Assembly: GCF_024586915.1 (NCBI RefSeq)
Contig: NZ_JANBVS010000031.1
Coordinates: 1-49,374 of the forward strand
DNA from: Bradyrhizobium sp. SRS-191
GTDB taxonomy: Bacteria; Pseudomonadota; Alphaproteobacteria; Rhizobiales; Xanthobacteraceae
Direction: 5' to 3'
DNA length: 49,374 nt
The translations under genes and the position numbers were made by a program. The notes beneath the pieces were generated by a model. That model did not search any database. It was not told the origin of the DNA and saw only the letters and a program-made list of their open reading frames with translations. Shown one piece after another: positions 26,881 to 34,794 of the stretch; within the stretch, counting starts at the first letter, position 1, and the number at the start of each line of letters is the position of its first letter.

Positions 26881-27702
26881 ATGACCCGGCTCCGCCTGCC
26901 GTCCACATTGCTTCTCGGCATCTGCCTCGCGCTTGCTTTCGCACCTGCGAAGGCCGCCGATGGCTACGATCCCTGGCCGGGACTGGTGCAGGACATCTTC
27001 GCCAACAAGCCGATGCAGGACGGCGGCAACGTGCTGTCCATCGAGATGCCGACGCGGGCCGAGGATGCCTCCGTCGTCCCGGTCACCCTGCGCAGCAAGC
27101 TCTCGCCCGCCGATGACCGCAGAATCAAGACCATCACGCTGGTGATCGACCAGAACCCGGCGCCGATGGCTGCCAAGTTCACGCTCGGCTCGGATGCCAA
27201 CGTCACCGCGATCTCCACGCGCGTTCGCGTCAACAACTACACGGACGTGCATGCGGTGGCCGAGCTCACCGACGGCCAGCTCTATGTCGTCAAGACGTTC
27301 GTGAAGGCATCCGGCGGCTGCTCGGCCCCGGCCGCGAAGAATCCGGACGAGGCCAAGGCCCGCATCGGCCAGATGCGCTACCGGCAGTTCACGCAAAGCG
27401 GCGACGGCGCCAGCAGCGGCATCCGCGAGGCGCAGGTGATGGTCGGGCATCCCAACAATTCGGGACTGCAGATGGACCAGCTGACGCAGCTCTACATCCC
27501 CGCCTTCTTCGTCGACCAGCTGACGCTGTCGCAGGACGGCAAACTGGTGCTGTCGGTAGAAGGCGGCATCTCGATCTCGGAGGATCCGAACATCCGCTTC
27601 ACCTACGTCTCGAACGGCGCCAAGCATTTCCGCGCCGAGGCGCGGGATACGCAGGGCCATGTGTTCGAGCACGAATGGCCCGCGGAGGGATCAGGCACCT
27701 GA
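26881..27702 (+). CDS. SoxYZ-like fused carrier protein of quinoprotein cluster
   Basis: A 273-residue exported protein (signal peptide to AKA) joining a SoxY-like N-terminal half and a SoxZ-like C-terminal half. The SoxY part ends in SGGCSAPAAKN, where the cysteine would be the carrier residue (SoxY itself ends in GGCGG); the SoxZ part includes MVGHPNNSGLQ and a beta sandwich. This matches the quinoprotein dehydrogenase-associated SoxYZ-like family. What it carries is unknown. GGAGGA upstream fixes the start. Confidence 0.88.
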   Translation: MTRLRLPSTLLLGICLALAFAPAKAADGYDPWPGLVQDIFANKPMQDGGNVLSIEMPTRAEDASVVPVTLRSKLSPADDRRIKTITLVIDQNPAPMAAKFTLGSDANVTAISTRVRVNNYTDVHAVAELTDGQLYVVKTFVKASGGCSAPAAKNPDEAKARIGQMRYRQFTQSGDGASSGIREAQVMVGHPNNSGLQMDQLTQLYIPAFFVDQLTLSQDGKLVLSVEGGISISEDPNIRFTYVSNGAKHFRAEARDTQGHVFEHEWPAEGSGT

Positions 27703-27725
27703 TGGCGAGGCCGGGGCGCGCGGCG

Positions 27726-28085
27726 TCAGAAACATCTCACTTCGGCTTCGGCCTGGGCGCGGCGGAGATCGTTGAGCGCGTTGGCGGCCTGCTCGGAGGT
27801 GCGGAACTGGGTGCCGAGGTTGCTCTTCACCTGGGACATGCTGAGCACGGTTTCCGCGGTGACATAGCGCTCATAGGGGATGATCGAGGCGATCACGTCG
27901 ATCGAGCAGGAGCATTGCGAGATCGCCTGGCGCGTTTCGCCATTGGCCTTCATGCAGCCGAACACATATTCGGCCCGCGCCGAGGTCGGATAGTCGTTGA
28001 GCTCCTCGGCACGCACCGGCCCGGCCAGCGCCGTCACGGCAAACAAGGTGGCGACAATCGGTCCTACCGGAACAGCGCAACGCAT
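27726..28085 (-). CDS. small exported cysteine-containing protein
   Basis: A 119-residue protein with a signal peptide (to about 26, VRAEEL). The mature part has five cysteines (FGCMKANGE, QCSCSID, C-terminal RCF), a pattern suggesting disulfides, and a helical C terminus. The ATG at 28085 has GGAGGA; the open frame to 28148 is unnecessary. It converges on the SoxYZ-like gene and is divergent from the ABC transporter genes. I do not recognise a named family. Confidence 0.68.
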   Translation of the reverse strand: MRCAVPVGPIVATLFAVTALAGPVRAEELNDYPTSARAEYVFGCMKANGETRQAISQCSCSIDVIASIIPYERYVTAETVLSMSQVKSNLGTQFRTSEQAANALNDLRRAQAEAEVRCF

Positions 28086-28171
28086 GACAGTCCTCCACGG
28101 CATCGCAGTCCAGGCTATGCTAAGGGAATGAGGCTGAAAAGAACACATCTCGAGGAAACGCAGACGCGCCC

Positions 28172-29152
28172 ATGACGAAGCTCGGTCGCTTGTTCATTGC
28201 CCTCATTGCTTGCGCGCTGCTGCCGCTCCCGGTCGTGCGCGCCGCCGAGACTGTCAAGGTTGCGGTGCAGAAGACCGGCACCTTCGCCTGGGAATTGGCG
28301 GTCATCCGCGCCCATCAGCTCGACAAGCAGGCGGATATCGCGATCGACGCGGTCGAGCTCGCAAGCCCCGAGGCCGGCAAGATCGCGCTGCGGGCGGGCA
28401 ATGCCGACATCATGGTGTCGGATTGGCTGTGGGTGTCGCGCGAGCGCGCGCTCGGCGCCAAGCTGACCTTCCATCCCTACTCCAGCGCGCTCGGCGCGGT
28501 GATGGTGCCGGCCGCTTCCTCGATCAAGTCGCTGGCCGATCTCAAGGGACGCAAGCTCGCCGTCGCCGGCGGCCCGCTCGACAAGAGCTGGCTGCTGCTG
28601 CAGGCCGCGGTCAAGCGCGACGGCGTCGAGCTGAAGTCGCAGGCGACCATTACCTATGGCGCGCCGCCGCTACTCGCCGCCAAGCTCGCCGACGGCGAGA
28701 TGGATGCCGGCCTGAACTACTGGAATTTCTGCGCGGCGCTCGAAGCCAAGGGCTTTCGCCGCCTCGCCGGCATCGAGGACATCCTGCCCGGCTTCGGCGC
28801 CAAGGGCCGCACCGCGATGATCGGCTACGTGTTCGACGAGGAGTGGGCTGCCAAGAACCGCGATCTCGTCAGCCGCTTCCTGTCGGTCACGTCCAAGGCC
28901 AAGGAGATCCTGGCGGCATCGGATGCCGAGTGGCAGACGATCGCGCCGCTGACCGGCGCGCAGGACGAAGCCACCTTGCGCGCCTATCGCGACCGCTATC
29001 GCGAGGGCATTCCGAGCCGCTCGGTGGCCGAGGAAGAGGCGGACGCACGCATTCTCTATGGCGTGCTCGCCTCGATCGGCGGACGTGATCTGGTCGGCCC
29101 CGCCGCTGAGCTCAGCCCCGGCACCTATTACAGGGCGGATGCGAGGGACTAG
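28172..29152 (+). CDS. ABC transporter substrate-binding protein (nitrate/sulfonate/taurine type)
   Basis: A 326-residue exported protein (signal peptide to VRA) with the SsuA/NrtA-like fold: VKVAVQKTGTFAWELAVIRAHQLD, NADIMVSDWLWVSRERALG, GRKLAVAGGPLDKSW, GEMDAGLNYWNFCAAL. First gene of a three-gene ABC importer (binding protein, permease, ATPase). Substrate not predictable; its place among quinoprotein genes suggests something tied to alcohol oxidation, which is inference. Confidence 0.85.
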   Translation: MTKLGRLFIALIACALLPLPVVRAAETVKVAVQKTGTFAWELAVIRAHQLDKQADIAIDAVELASPEAGKIALRAGNADIMVSDWLWVSRERALGAKLTFHPYSSALGAVMVPAASSIKSLADLKGRKLAVAGGPLDKSWLLLQAAVKRDGVELKSQATITYGAPPLLAAKLADGEMDAGLNYWNFCAALEAKGFRRLAGIEDILPGFGAKGRTAMIGYVFDEEWAAKNRDLVSRFLSVTSKAKEILAASDAEWQTIAPLTGAQDEATLRAYRDRYREGIPSRSVAEEEADARILYGVLASIGGRDLVGPAAELSPGTYYRADARD

Positions 29153-29889
29153 TGCTGCGGCTTCTGTCCTTTGCGCTTCTCCTGGCCACCTGGTGGGTGG
29201 CCGCGACCATCGCCGGCAGCGCCAAGCTGCCGCCGCCCTCGGCCGTTCTGGCGGTCGCCGTCGCGGAAGCAAAGTCCGGCGCGCTCTTCCTGCATCTCGG
29301 CGCCACGCTGGCCCGCGTGGCGCTGGCCTTCACGCTGTCGATGGCGATCGGGTCCGCGCTCGGTTATTGGATGGGCCGCAGCCGGCTCGCCAACCGCCTC
29401 GGCGATCCCTGGCTGATCCTGCTGCTCAACCTTCCTGCGCTGGTGGTGATCGTGCTGGCCTATATCTGGGCGGGGCTCACCGAAGTCGCCGCCATCGCGG
29501 CGATTGCGATCAACAAGCTGCCGACGGCGGTCGTCACCTTGCGCGAGGGCGCCCGCGCACTCGATCCGTCGCTCGATGAAATGGCCAAGGTGTTCGCCTT
29601 CCCTCGCGGCCGCATCCTGCGCCACGTGCTGCTGCCGCAGCTTGCGCCCTACATCGCAGCCGCCGCCCGTTCCGGCCTGTCGCTGGTGTGGAAGATCGTG
29701 CTGGTCGCCGAGCTGCTCGGACGCCCCAACGGCATCGGCTTCGAGATCGGCGTCGCCTTCCAGCTGTTCGACATCCCGCTGCTGCTCGCCTACTCGCTCA
29801 GCTTTGCCGCCGTCGTGCTGGTGATTGAAGCCGTTCTCGTGCAGCCGTTCGAGCAGCGCGCATCCAGGTGGCGGCTCCGTGCGGCTTGA
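29152..29889 (+). CDS. ABC transporter permease (SsuC/TauC-like)
   Basis: A 245-residue membrane protein with six predicted helices and the EAA-type loop (EGARALDPSLDEMAKVFAF) of binding-protein-dependent permeases. The GTG start overlaps the previous stop codon by one base (TAGTG), which implies translational coupling. It pairs with the ATPase at 29879. Confidence 0.86.
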   Translation: MLRLLSFALLLATWWVAATIAGSAKLPPPSAVLAVAVAEAKSGALFLHLGATLARVALAFTLSMAIGSALGYWMGRSRLANRLGDPWLILLLNLPALVVIVLAYIWAGLTEVAAIAAIAINKLPTAVVTLREGARALDPSLDEMAKVFAFPRGRILRHVLLPQLAPYIAAAARSGLSLVWKIVLVAELLGRPNGIGFEIGVAFQLFDIPLLLAYSLSFAAVVLVIEAVLVQPFEQRASRWRLRAA

Positions 29890-30589
29890 GGTTGACATCC
29901 GCTCCAAGAGCTACACCAGCGCCAATGGCAAGCGCCAGGAGGTGATATCAGGGATTTCGTTCACGCTGGAGCGCGGCGAGCTCGGCGTCGTGGTGGGCCC
30001 TTCCGGCTGCGGCAAGAGCACGATGATGCGGATCCTCGCCGGCCTGGACAGCAACTATGAAGGACGCGTGTCACAACCTGCCGGCGCGCGGCTCGCGATG
30101 GTTTTCCAGGAGCCGCGGCTACTGCCCTGGCGCTCGGTGGAGGACAATGTCCGGCTGGCCGCCCCCGACGTCGCTGAAGACCGGCTGGCCGCGATCTTCG
30201 GGGTGCTCGAGCTGGAAGCCCATCGCAGCCATTTCCCCGGCGAGCTGTCGCTTGGGCTCGCCCGCCGCGTCGCGCTGGCGCGGGCGTTTGCCGTCGAGCC
30301 GGATTTCCTGATCCTCGACGAGCCGCTGGCTTCGCTGGATGACGTCCTCGCCGCAAGGCTACGCGACGAGATCGCGACACTGGTCGCGTCACGGCCGATG
30401 ATCACGCTGCTGGTCACGCACAGCATGGATGATGCCGCGCGGCTCGGCGACCGCATCTTCCTGCTCTCCTCGCGCCCCGCCCGCCTGCTCCGCGCCATGC
30501 CGATCACCGTGCCCCGTGCAGAGCGTGGCGAGGAGACTGTGGCCGCCATCAGGGCCGATCTGGCGCGGCGGGATTTTTCCATGTCATAG
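29879..30589 (+). CDS. ABC transporter ATPase (SsuB/TauB-like)
   Basis: A 236-residue ATPase with Walker A GPSGCGKST, Q-loop VFQEPRLLPW, a signature region ELSLGLARR (in place of LSGG-Q-R), Walker B FLILDEPLASLD and switch VTHSMDDA. The GTG at 29879 is the likely start, overlapping the permease end by 11 bases; a longer frame from 29825 would lie inside the permease gene. The altered signature LSLGL is unusual but keeps the key LS and G positions. Confidence 0.82.
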   Translation: MRLEVDIRSKSYTSANGKRQEVISGISFTLERGELGVVVGPSGCGKSTMMRILAGLDSNYEGRVSQPAGARLAMVFQEPRLLPWRSVEDNVRLAAPDVAEDRLAAIFGVLELEAHRSHFPGELSLGLARRVALARAFAVEPDFLILDEPLASLDDVLAARLRDEIATLVASRPMITLLVTHSMDDAARLGDRIFLLSSRPARLLRAMPITVPRAERGEETVAAIRADLARRDFSMS

Positions 30590-30624
30590 TCATGGCAAAG
30601 GTCATCAAGACCGAGGGAAACGCC

Positions 30625-30972
30625 ATGAGATCCGCATTTGCCGTGACCGCGATCATTCTGTCAGCCTTGCCGATCGCGGTCGCCGCGCAGAGCAAGGGCA
30701 TCCGGCTGTGGAATCTGACCACCGCGACGATGACCGGTTTCCAGCTGTCGCCCGCGGGCCAGAACAGCTGGGGTCCGAATCAGACGCTGAACGACAAGGA
30801 CAAGGAGCTCGATCACGACGAGCGGCTGAAGCTGACGGGGGTCGAACCGGGACGTTACGACGCCAAGGTGAGCTATGCCGGCGACCGGCAATGCATCGTC
30901 CGCGACCTCAACATCAAGGCCGATGCCGTGGTCTCGGTGGCCGACAAGGACCTCAAGGACTGCACGAAGTAG
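30625..30972 (+). CDS. small exported protein, unknown function
   Basis: A 115-residue protein with a signal peptide (to VAAQ). The mature part is beta-rich (GIRLWNLTTATMTGFQLSP, PGRYDAKVSYAGDRQCIVRDLNI), with an acidic stretch DKDKELDHDE and two cysteines. The acidic stretch is not an EF-hand. It starts 36 bases after the ABC ATPase on the same strand, so it may belong to that operon. I do not recognise a family. Confidence 0.68.
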   Translation: MRSAFAVTAIILSALPIAVAAQSKGIRLWNLTTATMTGFQLSPAGQNSWGPNQTLNDKDKELDHDERLKLTGVEPGRYDAKVSYAGDRQCIVRDLNIKADAVVSVADKDLKDCTK

Positions 30973-30998
30973 GCCGCAAGCAGATCAGGCCGACCGCC

Positions 30999-31211
30999 TC
31001 AGGCCTTGTCGTTGCTGTGCGGATATTCGCAGCGCCACCGCACCGCTGTCCACTTCGGGTGCTCGCCGATCCACTGGGCGATGTAGGGCGGCGCCTTCAT
31101 CGCGCATTGCTGCAGCGACGCGCCGCCGTCGGCGAACACGAGGTGCTGCTCCTCGCACGTGGCGGGAGACAGGACGGCGCAGACTGTGATGACGAGATCG
31201 ATGGGGCTCAT
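30999..31211 (-). CDS. small conserved-type protein, unknown function
   Basis: A 70-residue protein starting MSPIDLVITVCAVLSP, a short hydrophobic head that may be a signal peptide, followed by four cysteines (TCEEQ, QQCAM, WRCEY) and tryptophans. The ATG at 31211 is chosen because the upstream frame (to 31412) runs antisense into the EthD gene start. Convergent with 30625-30972. Function unknown. Confidence 0.55.
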   Translation of the reverse strand: MSPIDLVITVCAVLSPATCEEQHLVFADGGASLQQCAMKAPPYIAQWIGEHPKWTAVRWRCEYPHSNDKA

Positions 31212-31404
31212 GGCTCGGTATCCCCTGGGCAAGGCCGCAAGCAGACTACATGAAACTACGACGTCCGGCTGCATCGGTTTCTGTTTGCGCCATATTTTCT
31301 GCAGCGGAACCCAAGTGCCAGTCCCGGCGCTTGATCCGAGCCGGCAGATCGGCTGCAATGGCAGCGGTCGATCGACCTCAAAAAGACGAATGCGGAGGAA
31401 GCAG

Positions 31405-31713
31405 ATGCCCAAGGTTCTCGTACTCTACAAGACCCCCAAGAGCGCCGAGGCGTTCGACAAGCACTACATGAACGTCCACGTGCCGTTGGCGAAGAAGATC
31501 CCGGGCTTGAAGTCCTATGACATCAGCCGTGGGCCGGTAAACGGACCGGCGGGCCCCACCAACCTCCACCTCGTGGCCACTCTAGTGTTTGATTCGATGC
31601 AGGCCTTGCAGGCCGGCATGGGCTCTGCAGAGGGCAAGGCGGCAGCCGGTGACCTGCCCAACTTCGCCGACGGCGGCGTCGACCTGTATATCTTCGACAA
31701 CCAAGATGTCTGA
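31405..31713 (+). CDS. EthD family protein
   Basis: A 102-residue ferredoxin-like (dimeric alpha-beta barrel) protein of the EthD family: VLYKTPKSAEAFDKHYMNVHVPLAKKIPGL is the typical N-terminal half, shown by HVPLAKKIPGL, and a C-terminal VDLYIFDNQDV. EthD itself is needed for ethyl tert-butyl ether breakdown; most members have no known reaction. GGAGGAAGC precedes the ATG. It converges on pqqA. A role in alcohol metabolism is only suggested by the neighbours. Confidence 0.85.
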   Translation: MPKVLVLYKTPKSAEAFDKHYMNVHVPLAKKIPGLKSYDISRGPVNGPAGPTNLHLVATLVFDSMQALQAGMGSAEGKAAAGDLPNFADGGVDLYIFDNQDV

Positions 31714-31751
31714 CCGGCGCAGCGCGATCTAGACCCCGGCTGGACGGAACC

Positions 31752-31801
31752 GATCTGCCAAGTCACCGGCGAACTGATCGCTCGCAGCGGCTTGGCAGAT
31801 C
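31752..31801. terminator. hairpin between convergent EthD and pqqA genes
   Basis: Perfect 11-base arms GATCTGCCAAG and CTTGGCAGATC with a 28-base loop. It lies between two convergent gene ends and may terminate both. There is no strong T run on either strand. Confidence 0.5.
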
Positions 31802-31821
31802 TCTTGGCCGATCGCTACGGC

Positions 31822-31902
31822 TTACTTGCGCGCCGCACAAGCGTACATGTTGATTTCCATGCCGACCGGCACTTCGACGATCTTCGGTGTCTTCCAGGCC
31901 AT
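31822..31902 (-). CDS. pqqA: PQQ precursor peptide PqqA
   Basis: A 26-residue peptide, MAWKTPKIVEVPVGMEIN followed by MYACAARK. It has the EINMY motif (E-x3-Y), whose glutamate and tyrosine are cross-linked and cut out to make pyrroloquinoline quinone, the cofactor of the two dehydrogenases nearby. GGGAGCTTGAA precedes the ATG. It stands alone: pqqB-E are not in the window and the next gene downstream converges. Extra pqqA copies near PQQ dehydrogenases are known in other bacteria, and may raise precursor supply. Confidence 0.95.
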   Translation of the reverse strand: MAWKTPKIVEVPVGMEINMYACAARK

Positions 31903-32104
31903 TTCAAGCTCCCAAGTTCAGACTGTCATTGACTGGCGCTTTGCTTGCGCCGCCCTCGAAGCTAGGGCCGCGCCTGGGTGAACGCAAGGCTCGGCGATTG
32001 GAGAGCGTGTCTCGCAGTGATGGATCAGTTGCGCCGAACGACATCGCTCGTGTCGACCGACAACCTTCCGCCTCAATCATCATCTGCTGAGCAATAGCTG
32101 CTAC

Positions 32105-32497
32105 TCACGCCCCGCCCGGCTGCACATAGCAGAACACATATCTGTTGCGGCTCAGGAAGATGACGCCGTGGCCGGTCGGATTTCCCTTGTCCCACTTCAG
32201 CTTGTGCTCGGGAACTTCGATCTCCGTACCGACATCGATATGCGGCCGCCCACGCGGCTCGTCCGGACGATCATCGGTGATGATGACGTAGGTCTTGCCA
32301 TCCCTGACGTGGATATCGTCGGCGAAGTAGGCGTCAGCCTCGCCGCAGCATGACGCCGTCGGCACGTCCGGCTGCATCAATGCCTCGTACCATTGACGCA
32401 GCGCAGGATCGACCGCGCCCCATTGACCGAGATCACGCGCACTCGCACTCACCCAAAGGCAACACAGCATGCCGAGCCAAAGGATGGTTCGCCTCAT
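32105..32497 (-). CDS. small exported protein with CC-AD motif (paralogue of 14098 gene)
   Basis: A 130-residue protein with a signal peptide (MRRTILWLGMLCCLWVSASA), a mature part with TASCCGEADAYFADD, IHVRDGKTYVIITDDRP, EVPEHKLKWDKGNPTGHG and a final cysteine in YVFCYVQPGG. The twin cysteine, AD pair, EVPEHKLKW-like and late cysteine are shared in order with the gene at 14098-14454. GGAGGAG fixes the start. Two copies flank the methylotrophy region; function unknown. Confidence 0.75.
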   Translation of the reverse strand: MRRTILWLGMLCCLWVSASARDLGQWGAVDPALRQWYEALMQPDVPTASCCGEADAYFADDIHVRDGKTYVIITDDRPDEPRGRPHIDVGTEIEVPEHKLKWDKGNPTGHGVIFLSRNRYVFCYVQPGGA

Positions 32498-32762
32498 CCG
32501 TCTACTCCTCCATTTGATCCCGGCATGCTGCAGTGAAGCAATGTTCATGCCGCAAAGCAGCACGAAAAAGGTGCGATCATGCCAGCCGCAAACGGTCTGC
32601 AATGACAAGGACTTGGCCTGACGCTTGCCGTCGCACGGGAAAATAGTCCCGCTGCTGCGAGGATGCTTGCCCAGCTTTTCGTATTGACGGTTCCCGAATT
32701 CGAGCGGAGTGTTGTTCCCGCAGCGTCAGGATAGGCGCGCATAAAAATCCTGGAGGAAATGA

Positions 32763-34427
32763 ATGAAGCGGATCGCGCTGGCCGCGGGCCTCGCTATTCT
32801 TGCATCACATGGTGCGAGCGCGCAGAGTGCCGATCAGTTGGTCAAGGGTGCAACTGATACGGCAAACGTCCTCAACTACGGCATGGGCTACAATCTGCAG
32901 CGGTTCAGCTCGCTCACGCAGATCAACAAGGACACCGCCAAGAACCTCGTTCCGGTCTGGAGCTACAGCTTCGCCGACGACCGCAGCGAGGAGTCGCAGC
33001 CACTGATCTACCAGGGCGTCCTCTATGTCACGACGCACAATGCGACGATGGCAGTCGACGCCAAGACCGGCAAGCAGATCTGGAAGAGCAAGATCGACTA
33101 TCCCGCGGAGACCCCGCGCGTGGTCTGCTGCGGCATCATCAATCGCGGCGCAGCGCTCTACGACGGCAAGGTCTTCCGTACGACGCTCGATGCCAACGTG
33201 ATCGCGCTCGACGCCAAGACCGGCAAGGAGCTGTGGCGCCAGAAGGCTGCCGACATCAAGGAAGGTTATTCGATGACTGTCGCGCCGCTGGTGGCGGACG
33301 GCGTCGTGCTGACCGGCATCTCCGGCGCGGAGTTCGGCACCCGCGGCTTCATCGATGGCTGGGATCCGGCAACCGGCAAGCATCTCTGGCGCACGCACAC
33401 TGTCCCTACCCCGGATGAACCGGGCGGCGACACCTGGAAGGGCGACACCTGGAAGCTCGGCGGCGGCTCCACCTGGATCACCGGCTCCTACGATCCCGAG
33501 CAGAACACCGTGTTCTGGGGCGTCGGCAATCCCGGCCCGTTCAACGCGGCAGTGCGGCCCGGCGACAACCTCTACACCTGCTCAGTGCTCGCGCTCGATC
33601 CGAAGACCGGCAAGATGAAGTGGCACTTCCAGTTCTCGCCGAACAACCCGTTCGACTATGACGCGGTCGCCGAGATGGTGCTCGCCGACATGAACGTCGA
33701 GGGCAAGCCGACCAAGGTGTTGATGAACGCCAACCGCAACGGCTTCTTCTACGTGCTCGATCGCACCAACGGCAAGCTGCTGGCAGCCAATCCCTATGTG
33801 AAGGTCAACTGGGCTTCCAGCATCGACATGAAGACCGGCAAGCCGGTCGAGACCGATGTCACGCGTGATGCGCGTGAGGGCAAGAAGGTCACGGTCTATC
33901 CGTCGATCCTCGGCGGCAAGAACTGGCAGCCGATGTCGTTCAATCCGCAGACCGGCCTCGCTTACGCAAACACGCTCGTGTTCGGCGGCCACTACAAGAC
34001 CGAGCCCGCCACCTTCAAGGCCGGCGAGTGGTACCTCGGCATGGACCTGACGGATCTCTGGGATTGGCCGGAAGGTCCGCGTGGTCAGCTTAAGGCGATC
34101 GATCCGATGACCGGCAAGACCAAGTGGGAGCAGCCGAGCGACATTCCGCGCTTCTCCGGCGTGCTGTCGACCGCTGGCGGCGTCGTGTTCTCGGGCAAGC
34201 TGACCGGCGAGTTCGAGGCCTTCGACGCCGACAGCGGCAAGAAGCTCTGGCAGTTCCAGACCGGCTCCGGCATCGAGGGACAGCCTGTCACCTGGCAACA
34301 GGATGGCGTGCAGTACGTCGCCGTCACCTCCGGCTATGGCGGTGTCTACTCGCTGTTCTCCGGCGATGAGCGTCTCGCCAACGTTCCGGCGGGCGGCTCG
34401 CTCTGGGTCTTCGCGGTCAAGAACTGA
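32763..34427 (+). CDS. PQQ-dependent alcohol dehydrogenase, lanthanide type
   Basis: Periplasmic quinoprotein (554 residues, signal peptide to ASA) that oxidises a primary alcohol and passes electrons to cytochrome c. It has the vicinal disulfide C122-C123 (VVCCGI) over PQQ, metal ligands E190 (SGAEFG) and N256, and D298-Y-D300. The second aspartate, two after the catalytic one, is the mark of lanthanide-dependent enzymes (XoxF, ExaF). Eight-bladed propeller W-motifs recur (DAKTGKELW and similar). It is shorter than XoxF, and substrate is probably ethanol or a related alcohol rather than methanol, by inference. GGAGGAA precedes the ATG. A cytochrome c gene follows. Confidence 0.9.
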   Translation: MKRIALAAGLAILASHGASAQSADQLVKGATDTANVLNYGMGYNLQRFSSLTQINKDTAKNLVPVWSYSFADDRSEESQPLIYQGVLYVTTHNATMAVDAKTGKQIWKSKIDYPAETPRVVCCGIINRGAALYDGKVFRTTLDANVIALDAKTGKELWRQKAADIKEGYSMTVAPLVADGVVLTGISGAEFGTRGFIDGWDPATGKHLWRTHTVPTPDEPGGDTWKGDTWKLGGGSTWITGSYDPEQNTVFWGVGNPGPFNAAVRPGDNLYTCSVLALDPKTGKMKWHFQFSPNNPFDYDAVAEMVLADMNVEGKPTKVLMNANRNGFFYVLDRTNGKLLAANPYVKVNWASSIDMKTGKPVETDVTRDAREGKKVTVYPSILGGKNWQPMSFNPQTGLAYANTLVFGGHYKTEPATFKAGEWYLGMDLTDLWDWPEGPRGQLKAIDPMTGKTKWEQPSDIPRFSGVLSTAGGVVFSGKLTGEFEAFDADSGKKLWQFQTGSGIEGQPVTWQQDGVQYVAVTSGYGGVYSLFSGDERLANVPAGGSLWVFAVKN

Positions 34428-34449
34428 GTTCGGATTGCCTGTGAAAGAC

Positions 34450-34794
34450 ATGATGTTCATGAGAACGGCGGCGAGCTTCGCCGCCGTCGTCGCGATCTCG
34501 GCCGTGCTTTCGGCGGCTGCCTTCGCTCAACAGCAAGACGGCACCGCCGCGCACAGTCCGATCGACCTCGGGAAGACGACGTTTGCTCAGAAGTGCTCGC
34601 ATTGCCATGGCCCGAACATGGTGAACTCAGGGACGATCACACCCGACCTGCGTCGGTTCCCCGACGACCAGCCGCGTTTCGTCACCACGGTGAAGCAAGG
34701 CAAGAACGGCCGGATGCCGCCCTGGGGTGACATTCTCAGCGATGATGAGATCACAGCACTCTGGGCTTACGTCTCGAGCCGGAGAGCGCAATGA
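34450..34794 (+). CDS. exported c-type cytochrome partner of PQQ dehydrogenase
   Basis: A 114-residue monoheme cytochrome c with a signal peptide (to AFA), heme site CSHCH, and a methionine ligand in GRMPPWGD. It lies 22 bases after the dehydrogenase and overlaps the next gene by four bases, so it is probably the direct electron acceptor of the enzyme at 32763. Several ATG codons (34450, 34453, 34459) could serve as start. Confidence 0.87.
   Translation: MMFMRTAASFAAVVAISAVLSAAAFAQQQDGTAAHSPIDLGKTTFAQKCSHCHGPNMVNSGTITPDLRRFPDDQPRFVTTVKQGKNGRMPPWGDILSDDEITALWAYVSSRRAQ

Noticed and set aside
30781..30830. Acidic DKDKELDHDE segment as an EF-hand/lanmodulin-like site
   Set aside because: It lacks the central glycine and the correct spacing of the terminal glutamate.
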